The translations under genes were made by a program, and so were the position numbers. This document shows, in pieces, positions 1 to 9,106 of a stretch of DNA of 64,000 nt (its first letter is position 1; each line of letters begins with the position of its first letter). The DNA lies in NCBI RefSeq assembly GCF_000021485.1, contig NC_011761.1:2572001-2636000 (forward strand), given 5' to 3'. The notes under the pieces were generated by a model. The model searched no databases and was not told the origin of the DNA. It saw nothing but the letters and a program-made list of their open reading frames with translations. The stretch comes from Acidithiobacillus ferrooxidans ATCC 23270. GTDB taxonomy: Bacteria > Pseudomonadota > Gammaproteobacteria > Acidithiobacillales > Acidithiobacillaceae.

Positions 1-487
1 TGGTTACCGCCCCCAAAGGATAATAAGTACGACTGGTCTTCTGGACATAGATACCGGGCACATGGAGGGCCTCCAGTGTGCGCCCCAGTTGCGGCTGCAC
101 CTGACGCAGGATATAGGCGAAGCCCGATCCACCGGACCGGACCCGCGCCGTCAGCTCGTCGGGACTGAGGTTCAGGGCCTGCGCCACCTTGTTCCAGTCC
201 TTACGGTGGGCATTGAAGATGCGCGGATCCGTCCAGATGGTCACGGCCGGCACATTCACCGCCAGCGCATCACCGTTGCTACCGTAGATCACGCCACGGG
301 CAGCGGGCAAAGGCCGCGACTGCAGGTAGCGCATGCGCCCCTGGACACGCAACTCGTGGGCTTGCCGCCATTGCAGTTCCGCATCCCGCGCCAGCACCAC
401 CACCAGCCCCACAAGAATGACGGCAAGGAGCAGTATCGCCCGCCAGCGCGGCAGCATGCGTTGCAGGCTTAAGCGTTCCGACGGCAT
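1..487 (-). CDS. ftsI: FtsI-type penicillin-binding protein (PBP3), N-terminal part
   Basis: The reverse strand encodes about 162 residues before the window edge cuts the gene, so the transpeptidase domain is not visible. Visible are a short cytoplasmic start, one membrane anchor at about residues 15-33, and the start of the PBP dimerisation domain. The stretches RGVIYGSNGDALAVNVP, FAYILRQVQP and PGIYV closely follow the N-terminal half of E. coli FtsI, the septal peptidoglycan transpeptidase of the divisome. The ATG at 487 is preceded by GAGGAG at a normal distance. It lies 148 bases downstream of an O-antigen ligase-like gene rather than next to ftsL and mraW, so a second FtsI-type PBP outside the division cluster is possible. 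Confidence 0.85.
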   Translation of the reverse strand, partial: MPSERLSLQRMLPRWRAILLLAVILVGLVVVLARDAELQWRQAHELRVQGRMRYLQSRPLPAARGVIYGSNGDALAVNVPAVTIWTDPRIFNAHRKDWNKVAQALNLSPDELTARVRSGGSGFAYILRQVQPQLGRTLEALHVPGIYVQKTSRTYYPLGAVT

Positions 488-635
488 GCGCAGCTCCTCG
501 GCGATGTCCCCCGGTCGTCCCTATGGTAAGGCAAGGGCGCGCCGGCGGGATGTAGAATGAGCACCGCCGGCTGTTCGCGGTCGTCCTCCCCACGAACGTC
601 ACACGCAGCGAAGATGCCGGTCGGGATATCCATAC

Positions 636-2696
636 TCAGTGCGATATTGCCGCCTCCTTCGCAGTCTGGCGATGAATGGATTGCAGCCAGGAAACAGCCG
701 GAGTATAGCCCGGATTCGCGCGCAACAATTGCAACAGGGTGGCTTCCGTCGCATGTTTTTCACCTGCCCGCCATTGGGTGAGGGCGATTTCCATCTGCAG
801 ATTACTGCGCGGGTAAGGAAAGAGCGGCCGCCGTAACCCGGCAGACAAAAAGGCTATACCCTCCCCGACGTGCCCCTGATCCACATAGGCCAGTTGGGCG
901 ATTTTGTTGCGCAGGCCGACACTTTCGGGATTGATCGCCAGGCCTTTACGCCAGGCCAGCAACGCCAACCGGTCCTGCTGCGCCTTGTCCAGGCCGAGCA
1001 GGGCACCCTGCTCCAGATAGAGCGTGCCGATGGAATTCCACACGCCCGACTGCTGCGGAATTCCCACCAGACTCTGGCGATATTGACGGAGCGCCGCTTT
1101 TACCAGGGAACGGCGTTGGGCAATATCCGTCTGGTTTCCGCGATCTGCGAGGCTGAGATAGGTATTGGCCAGATACACATGGGGTTGGGTCGCCAACGGT
1201 CGTACCAGCGTCAGCGCATCCGCCGCTTTGAGTAGAAACACGGCACGCTGGTTCGCGTTGCTGATCAACCGGTTGAGCCAGCCGTTTTCGCTCAGCAGGG
1301 CGAAAGTCGCGCCATCGGCGGTCAGATTCCAGGAAGCCGCCACCACCGCCAGCACCAGGAGCGCTTGCACGATGAATCCATGGTTAATGCCGATCCGTGG
1401 TAGCAAGGGCATAGTCTCGGCCTGGATACCGTAGAACCGCCAGGCACGTGCCAGAAAGAGGCCAGCCAGCAGACTCAGGGGTAGATTGTAGAAAATGAAA
1501 TTCCCCAGGGCATGGCCGGTAACGGCAAAAACCCCGAGCACCAGACCCAGGGCCTGCAAGCGGCGTTCATCCGGCACCTGCAAGACCTTACCCGCACGGT
1601 AAAGCAGACGGTACAGGGCGTACATCAGGGTCGCGGCAAAGCCGAGGAGAAAGCCCAGATTGATGAGCCCTCCCTCGGCCAGATATTCCAGGTAATCATT
1701 GTGGGCGTACGTACCCGCCGACGCCAGTTCGCCGGGCAGACGGTAGGCAGGATAATTCAGAAAATAAGACCCGAGGCCGGTACCCAGCCAAGGATGGCTG
1801 AGAAACATATGCCAGGTCGCCACCCACATCAACCCGCGGGCAACCGTAGAAAGGTTATGGGTAATGAAGCCTGGCGCCAGATGTCCCAGAAGGTCATAGC
1901 CCTGGGGATAACCCAGCAGGGAAAAGCTGATCAACGCCACAGCGGTTATCACAGCCATACGCGCCCAGCCGCCCGGGCGCCTTCCGAACGCCCAGAAAAC
2001 AAAAGGCATCGTACTGACCCACGCCAGCAACCCACCCCGACTGTTCGTAGAAAAAAACGCGAGAAGGATTACGGTAAGCGTGGCGAGATAAAATAACCCG
2101 ACCATGTTTAGCTGAAGCGACCCAAAGCGCGTACCGCGTTTCTCATCATCGATGAGGTAAACGGCAAGAATGGGGAAAAACAGGAGATTCAGCCACGCTG
2201 CGAAACTGTTGGTATCCAGTAGCGGACCATAAGGCCGCAAGCCGGATAGGCCAACGCCCTGCCCCATCCAGTGGTAATACTGCCAGAGCGCCATGCCGCT
2301 CAGAATCCAGGCGCTCAGCAGGATCCCTCGCCAAAACCAGGGCCAGGCCCGTTCTGCGACCGGCGCCGGGATCATCACGCTGATGAGAAATGTCAGCGGC
2401 AGAGCACCCAATACCCAAAAGTAGAACCAGCTCGTGTAAGGCGATCCGCTCCAGAACAGGGTCAGGCCAAACCACAGCAGCCAGAGCAGCATGAAGATCG
2501 GCAAAAACCCCCGCGGCCAGGCCAGTCCCTCCCCCAGGCGCGGCCACCAGACCAGGGCACCCCAGACCATCAAAACCATGCTGGTGACTGCCAGCAGCGG
2601 GATCATCTGACCGTTGTAATACCAGGAAAGAAAATAGGCGATCAGGGGAAAGGCCGCATAGAGCCCGACCCGATATGAGGGTACGGCAGGATTCAC
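636..2696 (-). CDS. O-antigen ligase/polymerase-like membrane protein with C-terminal TPR region
   Basis: This 686-residue protein has about ten hydrophobic segments in its first 450 residues. It carries Wzy_C/WaaL-type signatures: NSRGG after a membrane segment, then a periplasmic loop with GTGLGSYFLNYP and AHNDYLEYLAEGG. Such proteins ligate or polymerise undecaprenyl-linked glycans at the periplasmic face; PglL-type members move glycans onto proteins. Residues 490-680 are soluble and look like tetratricopeptide repeats, an arrangement seen in Wzy/PglL-like proteins. The start is GTG and overlaps the stop of the upstream small gene by 4 bases, suggesting translational coupling. The substrate cannot be decided from sequence. 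Confidence 0.8.
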   Translation of the reverse strand: MNPAVPSYRVGLYAAFPLIAYFLSWYYNGQMIPLLAVTSMVLMVWGALVWWPRLGEGLAWPRGFLPIFMLLWLLWFGLTLFWSGSPYTSWFYFWVLGALPLTFLISVMIPAPVAERAWPWFWRGILLSAWILSGMALWQYYHWMGQGVGLSGLRPYGPLLDTNSFAAWLNLLFFPILAVYLIDDEKRGTRFGSLQLNMVGLFYLATLTVILLAFFSTNSRGGLLAWVSTMPFVFWAFGRRPGGWARMAVITAVALISFSLLGYPQGYDLLGHLAPGFITHNLSTVARGLMWVATWHMFLSHPWLGTGLGSYFLNYPAYRLPGELASAGTYAHNDYLEYLAEGGLINLGFLLGFAATLMYALYRLLYRAGKVLQVPDERRLQALGLVLGVFAVTGHALGNFIFYNLPLSLLAGLFLARAWRFYGIQAETMPLLPRIGINHGFIVQALLVLAVVAASWNLTADGATFALLSENGWLNRLISNANQRAVFLLKAADALTLVRPLATQPHVYLANTYLSLADRGNQTDIAQRRSLVKAALRQYRQSLVGIPQQSGVWNSIGTLYLEQGALLGLDKAQQDRLALLAWRKGLAINPESVGLRNKIAQLAYVDQGHVGEGIAFLSAGLRRPLFPYPRSNLQMEIALTQWRAGEKHATEATLLQLLRANPGYTPAVSWLQSIHRQTAKEAAISH

Positions 2697-2887
2697 TGAT
2701 CATCTCCGGCATGTTGTGGGCAACAGAAATCGCCGTCAGCCCGGCGGACCGCTTCCTGTAGTGGCAGATGCCGATTGCAGCGCGCGCATCGCACCAGTCG
2801 ATCTATCCGAGGTGCCCGGGGGCGGCGGTGCCGCCGGCCATACCACAGCAGCGCCACAAACGCCATTAGAATCAGCCACTTCAGCAT
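2693..2887 (-). CDS. PP0621-like small membrane-anchored protein with zinc-finger-like tail
   Basis: This small protein of about 64 residues starts with a hydrophobic helix (MLKWLILMAFVALLW), has a basic linker, and ends in a Cys/His module (CARC, then CCPQH) typical of the PP0621 family of unknown function. The ATG at 2887 puts the membrane segment at the N-terminus as in the family. An in-frame ATG at 2926 is possible, but its Shine-Dalgarno-like GGAGGG sits only one base upstream. The stop overlaps the GTG of the ligase-like gene. Confidence 0.65.
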   Translation of the reverse strand: MLKWLILMAFVALLWYGRRHRRPRAPRIDRLVRCARCNRHLPLQEAVRRADGDFCCPQHAGDDQ

Positions 2888-2981
2888 AAATACAGGTACC
2901 CGTGTGGTGCGGACTGACAGCGCCATGCCCTCCGCGGATCCGCCACAAAAACAGACTCGACGACCGCCAAGTCCTTATGAA

Positions 2982-3005
2982 AAAGGCCCGACAATGCGGG
3001 CCTTT
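2982..3005 (-). terminator. rho-independent terminator after tRNA-Pro
   Basis: A 9-bp stem (AAAGGCCCG/CGGGCCTTT) with a 6-base loop is followed on the reverse strand by a run of five T. It lies just downstream of the tRNA gene and would end the ispB/tRNA transcript. Confidence 0.8.
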
Positions 3006-3012
3006 CCTCAAT

Positions 3013-3089
<77 letters not shown>

Positions 3090-3099
3090 ATGACATACT

Positions 3100-4068
3100 T
3101 CAAAAATCACGCCGCACGGCAAATGCCGCCAAAAAAGCCAGAGCTTCCTTCTCCATACCTGCCGGAAACCCGGACAGACAAGCAATGGCCTGATCCGCCT
3201 TTTCCTTCGCGACGCGCAAAGTGTAATCAATTGACCCTGTTCTGGCAATGATTTCCCAGACCGTTCCAAAGACGGCTGGCGCATTGCCGCTCAGTGCTTC
3301 ACGCAAAATGGCCTGCTCCGCCGCCGTGGCATGCTGCATGGCGTGGATATAGGGCAGGGTTGCCTTGCCTTCCGCCAGATCGTCGCCCCGGTTTTTGCCC
3401 ATTTTCTCGGCGCTGGTGGAGTAATCCAAGGCATCATCCATCAACTGAAAGGCGATGCCGAGCAGCGAGCCGTATTGCGCCAAGGCCTTCTCCGCAGCGG
3501 CATCCAGTTCGTTTACCAGCGCCCCGATACGGGCGGCGGCCTCGAAGAGCTTGGCGGTCTTGGCTTCTATGACCGCGAAGTACGCCTCAGGACTCAGATC
3601 GGGATCGTTGGCATTCTCCAGTTGCGCAACCTCTCCCTGGGCAATAACGCTGGTGGCCTCCGCCATGGTGGCGAGGATACGCATATCACCGTCCTGTACC
3701 ATCATCTCGAAGGATCGGGCGTAAAGAAAATCCCCGACGAGTACGGCGGCGGCGTTGCCCCAGCGTTGATTGGCAGTCGCATTGCTGCGCCGCAGTTCGG
3801 AACCATCGACTACGTCATCATGCAGCAGCGTCGCCGTATGGATAAACTCGACAACAGCCGCCAGAGAGATCGGACGCGGACCACGCTCACCACCCATGCG
3901 TGCGGCGAGCAGCAGAACAATGGGCCGCAGCCTTTTGCCGCCGGCATTGATCAGGTAAGTCCCCATGGCCGGAATGGTCGGCACCCCCGAACGCAATTGT
4001 TCCTGGATAACGCTGTTCACCGCCGCCATATCGGCCCGTACGAGGCGGTTGACTTCCTCCAGATTCAT
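3100..4068 (-). CDS. ispB: Octaprenyl/polyprenyl diphosphate synthase IspB
   Basis: This trans-prenyltransferase adds isopentenyl diphosphate units to make the side chain of the respiratory quinone. The first Asp-rich motif DDVVD is at residues 84-88, the second (DDALD) at 211-215, and GGKRLRP at 43-49. Starting at 4068 gives 322 residues, matching E. coli IspB; the open frame extends upstream to 4170 but that extension has no family counterpart. Chain length of the product cannot be read from sequence with certainty. The tRNA-Pro gene follows 11 bases later on the same strand. Confidence 0.93.
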   Translation of the reverse strand: MNLEEVNRLVRADMAAVNSVIQEQLRSGVPTIPAMGTYLINAGGKRLRPIVLLLAARMGGERGPRPISLAAVVEFIHTATLLHDDVVDGSELRRSNATANQRWGNAAAVLVGDFLYARSFEMMVQDGDMRILATMAEATSVIAQGEVAQLENANDPDLSPEAYFAVIEAKTAKLFEAAARIGALVNELDAAAEKALAQYGSLLGIAFQLMDDALDYSTSAEKMGKNRGDDLAEGKATLPYIHAMQHATAAEQAILREALSGNAPAVFGTVWEIIARTGSIDYTLRVAKEKADQAIACLSGFPAGMEKEALAFLAAFAVRRDF

Positions 4069-4176
4069 GCCCTTGCTGCTCCCTGTCTGCCTCAGCACCC
4101 GCCACACACCGGTATGGTGCGGAGCCGTTGATTGCAGGCGATTGTCGTTAGCGCGGCACAAGCTTGTCAAGCGCGG

Positions 4177-5133
4177 TCATCCGCCTTGTGCCGCAGCGCC
4201 GGACAACCCGACCGGAATCTCCAGTTGGCGTGATCTGGCCAATCGTCTCAATACTTCCGGGTCGCCATTCCATTGTGCAAGGGTATCCCACAGGAGGTGC
4301 GGGCCGAGGTCTTCACCTGCCCGCAACATGCGTTCACGCAAGGTTTTGCCACCACTGCCCACCGCCAGGAAGAGCAGAATCAGGGTATTGATATAATCCT
4401 CGATACGGCGTTGCTGGTAGGTTATGCGCAGAAGTTCGGCATACAACGGCAGTCGCCGCGGTTCATGGGCGATAGCCCGCCACAGGATCGCCATGCCGTA
4501 GGCCGGATCGTGGTTGCGGGACACCAGGGCCAGCGCCATCTCCGCGGTCATGACGGCATCCGGAGTTCGCACTTGCGGAAGAGGGATGGCCATGCCCACT
4601 TTCTCGGCAAGCACGAGGAGTTCAAGATTGCCGGGATCCTGACTCAGACCGGTATTTACCCGTTCCCGCCACCAGGACTCGTCCATGGGGGCAGCCCCCG
4701 GCTTTTCTCCCAGACTTTCGAGCAGGTCGGCATAGCTGTCGATATCGGCCATGGCAAGATAGGCATCCAGGAGCATGTTGATGGGTTTGGTCACATGCGG
4801 GTTGATATCCACATACCAGCGCAACACGGTCGCGGCCTGCGCATAGTGGCCATACTCCAGGTAAATGGTCGCTTCATTGAGGAGGTCGTCAATGCTGAGC
4901 GCTTGCTGCTCGGCGCCACCGGTAGTGGTTACGGGTGGGACAACAGCATTTACGCCGGACACTTCGGGTCGAATCTGCAGCACGTCTGTGGCGGGTGCCG
5001 AACGCGCTGCTGAGGAGACTGGCGCGCTGCTTTTGTTCTGTAAACGGCGGCGCCGTGCCCTCAGACGAATGAAAACCTCCACCAGTAGCAGCAGGACGAC
5101 AACGATTTCCAACAGTAACATTACACCTTGCAT
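4177..5133 (-). CDS. Membrane-anchored TPR protein, FimV C-terminus-like
   Basis: The protein has an N-terminal transmembrane helix (GVMLLLEIVVVLLLLVEVF), a basic stop-transfer stretch, a low-complexity linker to about residue 80, then helical repeats. The segment EATIYLEYGHYAQAATVL resembles the tetratricopeptide near the C-terminus of FimV/HubP-type polar proteins, but no LysM or long acidic region is present. Several start codons are possible (5154, 5133, 5121); 5133 is a compromise since no candidate has a clear ribosome binding site. It lies between ntrC and ispB on the same strand. No function is assigned; a protein-protein scaffold in the inner membrane is a reasonable inference. Confidence 0.65.
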   Translation of the reverse strand: MQGVMLLLEIVVVLLLLVEVFIRLRARRRRLQNKSSAPVSSAARSAPATDVLQIRPEVSGVNAVVPPVTTTGGAEQQALSIDDLLNEATIYLEYGHYAQAATVLRWYVDINPHVTKPINMLLDAYLAMADIDSYADLLESLGEKPGAAPMDESWWRERVNTGLSQDPGNLELLVLAEKVGMAIPLPQVRTPDAVMTAEMALALVSRNHDPAYGMAILWRAIAHEPRRLPLYAELLRITYQQRRIEDYINTLILLFLAVGSGGKTLRERMLRAGEDLGPHLLWDTLAQWNGDPEVLRRLARSRQLEIPVGLSGAAAQGG

Positions 5134-5222
5134 AGACACCCCAAGCGCGACCAAGCATACCCTTTATAACCACATACAAGGGGGTTTTAGTCGAAAGCCC
5201 GGGATTCGCCAGAACCGACGCC

Positions 5223-6629
5223 TTACGTATCCTCCGCCATGCCCAACTCTTTCAGCTTGCGGGTGAGCGTATTGCGCCCCCACCCGAGTTTGTGCGCGGC
5301 GCTCTGCTTATGGCCACGGGTATGTTGCAGGGCCGCTTCCAGCAGACAGCGTTCGAACAGCGGCTGAATCTTGTCCAGCAAGGCTTCTTCACCGCCAGCG
5401 AGACGCTGCCGCACCACCGCCCCCAGCAGCAGGCGCCAATCCTGGGTGTTCGGATCCGGCATCATGGCGGACATCGGCGATGCGGCCATTTCCGGCGGCA
5501 AATCCGTCACCTGGACCTCGCGGGTGGGTGCCATCACCGTAATCCAGCGACAGACGTTTTCCAATTGGCGCACATTGCCGGGCCAATGCCAGTTCATGAA
5601 GGCGGACTCCGCCTCCGGGCTCAATATTCGCCGCTCGACATCCAGTTGCTCCGCGCTACGACGGAGAAAATGGCGGGCCAGACGCGGAATGTCCTCACGC
5701 CGCTCGCGTATGGGCGGAAGATGGATATGGATGACGTTGAGACGGTGGTAGAGATCTTCCCGGAAGCTGCCATCGCGCACCTTGGCTTCGAGGTTCTGGT
5801 GGGTCGCGGCGAGGACGCGGACGTCCGCACGCTGGGGCGCGTGGCCACCGACCCGATAGAAAGTGCCGTCGGAAAGCACCCGCAGCAGGCGCGTTTGCAG
5901 GGCGGCCGGCATATCGCCGATTTCATCCAGAAAGAGGGTTCCCCCGGAGGCCTGCTCGAAGCGCCCCTGCCGAGTCTGCACCGCCCCGGTAAAAGCGCCC
6001 TTTTCATGGCCGAAAAGTTCCGATTCCAGCAACTCGGCGGGAATGGCCGCCGTGTTGATGGCAATGAAAGGTCCGCGCGCACGGGGGCTGTGCCGGTGCA
6101 GTGCACTGGCCACCAGTTCCTTGCCGGATCCCGATTCGCCGGTAATCAGCACATTGATCTGTGAGCGCGACAGACGCCCGATGGCACGAAACACCTCTTG
6201 CATGGCCGGAGCCTCACCGATCATTTCCGCCGGATCGCTCTCCTCCACACCCGCCGCGCCCGGTCCAGCCCGGCTGCCGAGGGCGCGCTGCACCAGCGTA
6301 ACCGCCTCGTCCATGTCAAACGGCTTGGGCAGATACTCAAAGGCCCCACTTTGAAAAGCGGCGACGGCATTGTCGAGATCAGAGTGCGCCGTCATCACGA
6401 TCACCGGCAGTTTTGGCCAGCGCGACTGAACTTCGCGCAGAAACGCCAATCCGTCCAGGCCGGGCATACGCAGATCGGTGACAACGGCCCCTGGCTGCTC
6501 ACGCCCCAAGGCCCGCAGCGCGCTGTCGGCGTCTGCAAAGCTGCGCACCAGGATATCGGCCTGAGTCAACGCCTTCTCCAAAACCCAGCGAATGGAAGGG
6601 TCGTCATCGATAATCCAGACTTGTGTCAT
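5223..6629 (-). CDS. ntrC: Nitrogen regulation response regulator NtrC (sigma-54 activator)
   Basis: This 468-residue protein has the full NtrC layout. A receiver domain carries the acidic pair at residues 8-10 and phospho-acceptor Asp52 (VTDLRMP). A sigma-54 AAA+ domain has the Walker A motif GESGSGKE and the sigma-54 contact loop GAFTGA. A Fis-type helix-turn-helix ends the protein (KQSAAHKLGWGRNTLTRKL). Phosphorylated NtrC hexamerises and opens sigma-54 promoters when nitrogen is limiting. The start overlaps the ntrB stop by 4 bases. NtrC-type palindromes recur over the next 16 kb, so its likely targets are its own neighbours. Confidence 0.96.
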   Translation of the reverse strand: MTQVWIIDDDPSIRWVLEKALTQADILVRSFADADSALRALGREQPGAVVTDLRMPGLDGLAFLREVQSRWPKLPVIVMTAHSDLDNAVAAFQSGAFEYLPKPFDMDEAVTLVQRALGSRAGPGAAGVEESDPAEMIGEAPAMQEVFRAIGRLSRSQINVLITGESGSGKELVASALHRHSPRARGPFIAINTAAIPAELLESELFGHEKGAFTGAVQTRQGRFEQASGGTLFLDEIGDMPAALQTRLLRVLSDGTFYRVGGHAPQRADVRVLAATHQNLEAKVRDGSFREDLYHRLNVIHIHLPPIRERREDIPRLARHFLRRSAEQLDVERRILSPEAESAFMNWHWPGNVRQLENVCRWITVMAPTREVQVTDLPPEMAASPMSAMMPDPNTQDWRLLLGAVVRQRLAGGEEALLDKIQPLFERCLLEAALQHTRGHKQSAAHKLGWGRNTLTRKLKELGMAEDT

Positions 6630-7711
6630 GCGGATGCCTCCCGGTGCGGTGACAGGGGCAGAGAAACGGAAAATACCGTTTCTCCCGGTTGTGAATGGCA
6701 GTGGACCACGCCGCCATGCCCGCGCACCAGTCCCTGTACGATGGCGAGCCCCATTCCCATACCCTCGGCACGACTGGTGACCAGGGGCAAAAAGATCCGT
6801 GGCAGCAGATCCGGGGAGATTCCCGGGCCGTTGTCGACTACATCCACACGCAGCGCCAGGCGGAACTTGTGGTGCAGCAGGGTAACGTAGCGTTCGACCC
6901 GGGTACGGATCAGAATTGCACCGTGGCGGTCCAGCGCCTGTTGGGCATTGCGCATCAGATTCAGAAAAACTTGCACCAGTTGCTCCTGGTCCGCCATAAG
7001 GTCGGGAATGGAGGGGTCGTAGTCGAAACGCACGGCAATACCGGTGGGCAATTCCGCATTCAGCAGACGACGCACGTGCTCCAGCACCTGATGGATATTC
7101 ACCTCGGCAAAAACCGGGCGGCTACGGGGTCCCTGGAGGCGATCCACCAGATGATGCAGACGATCCACCTCATGGAGAATGACGCGGGTGTAATCTTTCA
7201 GTTCCGGGCGTTGCAACTCGCGATCCAGGAGTTGCGCAGCCCCGCGCAAACCGCCGAGGGGATTTTTGATTTCGTGGGCGAGGCCGCGCAGCATCTCCTG
7301 CGCTGCCCCGTAAATGCGGTCCTGCATTTCCTCCTCGGCGTGCCGCGCCGGCAGTTCCATGGGCCGCATTTCAATAATGAGGCCGTCGGTTGGTGCCGGT
7401 GTCACCACCAAATCCACCACGGCGCCGCCGCCCTCACTCAGCGCCAGGGGCAGGGCTCTACGCAGCGTTGCCGTGTTCGCCGCGATGGTATCCACGAAAA
7501 GTGTGGCAAATCGCTCTTCGCCAACGACGCTGCACAGCGCCGGCAAATATTGCCCCAATGCCTGGTGCTGGCTGATGCGCAGCAGATTCTCGGCGGCGGG
7601 ATTCATATATCGGATATGGTAATCCGCTCCCAGAACCAGTACCGCTGATTCCAGGGCGTCCAGCACCATATTCTCCGCGGGCAGGGTGGTTATGTTTTTG
7701 CGGCGCGCCAT
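6626..7711 (-). CDS. ntrB: Nitrogen sensor histidine kinase NtrB
   Basis: A 361-residue soluble kinase with an N-terminal PAS domain (YHIRYMNPAAENLLRIS), an H-box with the phosphorylated His in HEIKNPLGGLRGAAQLL, and a C-terminal HATPase domain with an N-box around NLMRNAQQAL and G-boxes VDNGPGIS and GMGMGLAI. It phosphorylates or dephosphorylates NtrC, with PII proteins such as GlnK setting the balance. The ATG at 7711 has GGAG six bases upstream and matches the length of E. coli NtrB; the longer open frame to 7840 is unlikely. A possible sigma-54 promoter and an NtrC palindrome lie upstream, suggesting autoregulation. Confidence 0.94.
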   Translation of the reverse strand: MARRKNITTLPAENMVLDALESAVLVLGADYHIRYMNPAAENLLRISQHQALGQYLPALCSVVGEERFATLFVDTIAANTATLRRALPLALSEGGGAVVDLVVTPAPTDGLIIEMRPMELPARHAEEEMQDRIYGAAQEMLRGLAHEIKNPLGGLRGAAQLLDRELQRPELKDYTRVILHEVDRLHHLVDRLQGPRSRPVFAEVNIHQVLEHVRRLLNAELPTGIAVRFDYDPSIPDLMADQEQLVQVFLNLMRNAQQALDRHGAILIRTRVERYVTLLHHKFRLALRVDVVDNGPGISPDLLPRIFLPLVTSRAEGMGMGLAIVQGLVRGHGGVVHCHSQPGETVFSVSLPLSPHREASA

Positions 7712-7758
7712 GCAAGCTCCGATCTTATGATTCACCAAACAGGCTCCGTGCTCAGTAA

Positions 7759-7774
7759 AGCAAAAAGCGCACCA
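7759..7774 (-). promoter_or_regulatory. Candidate sigma-54 promoter for ntrBC
   Basis: The reverse strand reads TGGTGCGCTTTTTGCT. GG and GC are 10 bases apart, as required for -24/-12 elements, and TTGCT matches fully, but TGGTGC deviates twice from TGGCAC. It would start transcription about 37 bases before the ntrB ATG, with an NtrC palindrome about 120 bases upstream. This is the weakest sigma-54 candidate listed here. Confidence 0.45.
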
Positions 7775-7889
7775 GACCGTCAGGAACACAGCCCCCTGCA
7801 CCCGGCATACCATGGACATGCTTCCGCATCCCCGACGCAAACACCAGGCATGCCCTTATCGTGCGGCAGCCGGTTGCAGACGCATATGA

Positions 7890-7906
7890 TGCACCATAAT
7901 AGTGCA
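7890..7906. promoter_or_regulatory. NtrC-binding palindrome between ntrB and Anbu gene
   Basis: TGCACCATAATAGTGCA fits the enterobacterial NtrC consensus TGCACY-N5-RGTGCA at every fixed position. It lies between the divergent ntrB and Anbu genes. The spacer between the two starts (7712-8020, 309 bases) holds nothing else recognisable apart from the weak reverse sigma-54 element; no forward -24/-12 element with correct spacing was found between this palindrome and 8021. Confidence 0.8.
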
Positions 7907-8020
7907 TTATGGACGAGGCGCCTAGCGCCATTGCCGGCCGACCTCTTGGTCGGGCTTCCCAAGGACGGTATTTTCGGCGACTATCATCCATCCATGTCGT
8001 CGGGCTCACAGGAATACTCC

Positions 8021-8791
8021 ATGACCTATTGCCTCACCACCCACGTCACCGGGGGTCTGGTTTTCTGCTCAGACTCGCGGACCAACGCGGGCACCGACAA
8101 TGTCAGCATCTACTCGAAAATGCATCACTTCTGCTGGCCCGGGGATCGTTTTCTCTGCCTGCTTTCAGCGGGCAATCTGGCGACCACCCAGGGCGTGGTC
8201 AAGCGGATGCAGCAAGATATCGACCAGGACGCCGAAATCCATCTGCTCAATCTGGGCAGCATGGCGGAGGCGGCGGATTATGTCGGCCTCATCAATGCCG
8301 AGGTGCAGCGCAACCAAGCCAACCGCGATACCGCCAACACCAATTTCGAGGCGACCTTCATACTCGGTGGGCAGATCGGGGCAGAGATGCCAGCCACCTA
8401 TATGATCTATCCACAAGGCAACTATATCCATGAATCGTCGGACCATCCCTTTCTGCAAATCGGCGAAATCAAGTACGGCAAACCGATCCTGGACCGCGTA
8501 GTCAGGCCCGACCTCTCGCTGGAGGCTGCGGCACGCTGTGCGCTGGTCTCCATGAATTCCACCATGCGCAGCAATGTCACCGTAGGTCCTCCGGTGGAAC
8601 TGCTCATTTACCGCGCCAACAGCCTGCAGGTAGGGCGCTACCTGGCCTTTTCCGAAGAAGATCCTTTTTACCGCAGCATCGGTGAACGCTGGAGCCAGGG
8701 GTTGCTACGGGCGTTGGATGACCTGCCGCGCTTTGCCTGGGAAAGTGCGGCCACGAATCTCACGGAAGAGACAGAAAACGGCGGCCGTTGA
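8021..8791 (+). CDS. Anbu, proteasome-type Ntn-hydrolase peptidase
   Basis: A 256-residue protein of the Anbu family, bacterial relatives of proteasome beta subunits and HslV. It begins MTYCLTTHVTGGLVFCSDSR. Thr2 would be the N-terminal nucleophile after Met removal, and SDSRTNAG is the conserved Ntn-hydrolase turn. The ATG at 8021 is chosen because it places the nucleophile at position 2; the open frame extends to 7727 without family similarity. Next to it is the ATP-grasp/alpha-E/transglutaminase cluster that commonly accompanies Anbu. Activity and substrate of Anbu remain poorly defined. An NtrC palindrome lies about 115 bases upstream. Confidence 0.92.
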   Translation: MTYCLTTHVTGGLVFCSDSRTNAGTDNVSIYSKMHHFCWPGDRFLCLLSAGNLATTQGVVKRMQQDIDQDAEIHLLNLGSMAEAADYVGLINAEVQRNQANRDTANTNFEATFILGGQIGAEMPATYMIYPQGNYIHESSDHPFLQIGEIKYGKPILDRVVRPDLSLEAAARCALVSMNSTMRSNVTVGPPVELLIYRANSLQVGRYLAFSEEDPFYRSIGERWSQGLLRALDDLPRFAWESAATNLTEETENGGR

Positions 8792-8827
8792 CGGACGAAA
8801 TCAACCCTGCACTACGGCTGAGCCAAG

Positions 8828-8844
8828 CGCACCGTATTGGTGCA
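8828..8844. promoter_or_regulatory. NtrC-binding palindrome upstream of the ATP-grasp operon
   Basis: CGCACCGTATTGGTGCA matches TGCACY-N5-RGTGCA with one mismatch at the first base. Its centre is about 143 bases upstream of the -24 element at 8978, a typical enhancer distance for NtrC. The gene-free stretch 8792-9106 contains only this site and that promoter as far as can be seen. Confidence 0.75.
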
Positions 8845-8977
8845 TATCTCTTCTTTACTGCGACGCGGCCCCGCCGGAAATCCGGCCATTCAGGTGCAAT
8901 CGACATCCAGGGACCACGAACTGCAGGAAATGCGATGACTGGTGACCGGAGAAGGAGGCGATCGCCCAGCCGGCATC

Positions 8978-8993
8978 TGGCATAATCTTTGCT
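8978..8993 (+). promoter_or_regulatory. Sigma-54 promoter of the ATP-grasp/alpha-E/transglutaminase operon
   Basis: TGGCATAATCTTTGCT agrees with the -24/-12 consensus TGGCAC-N5-TTGCW at all positions except the last base of the first block. GG and GC are exactly 10 bases apart. Transcription would start near 9004, leaving a leader of about 100 bases before the ATG at 9107. Confidence 0.8.
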
Positions 8994-9106
8994 GATATCA
9001 CTCCAGCGACCACAGCACAGCCCGATCCGGCATCGGAACGAGGACGTCGTCTCACCGCCTTATTCAAAAGCGTGAGCGTGCATCACGCGAAGAGGAGAAC
9101 CGGTTT

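Noticed and set aside
8881-8900. Half NtrC site AGGTGCAATC
   Set aside because: Only one arm of the palindrome is present; the full site at 8828 and the promoter at 8978 already explain control.
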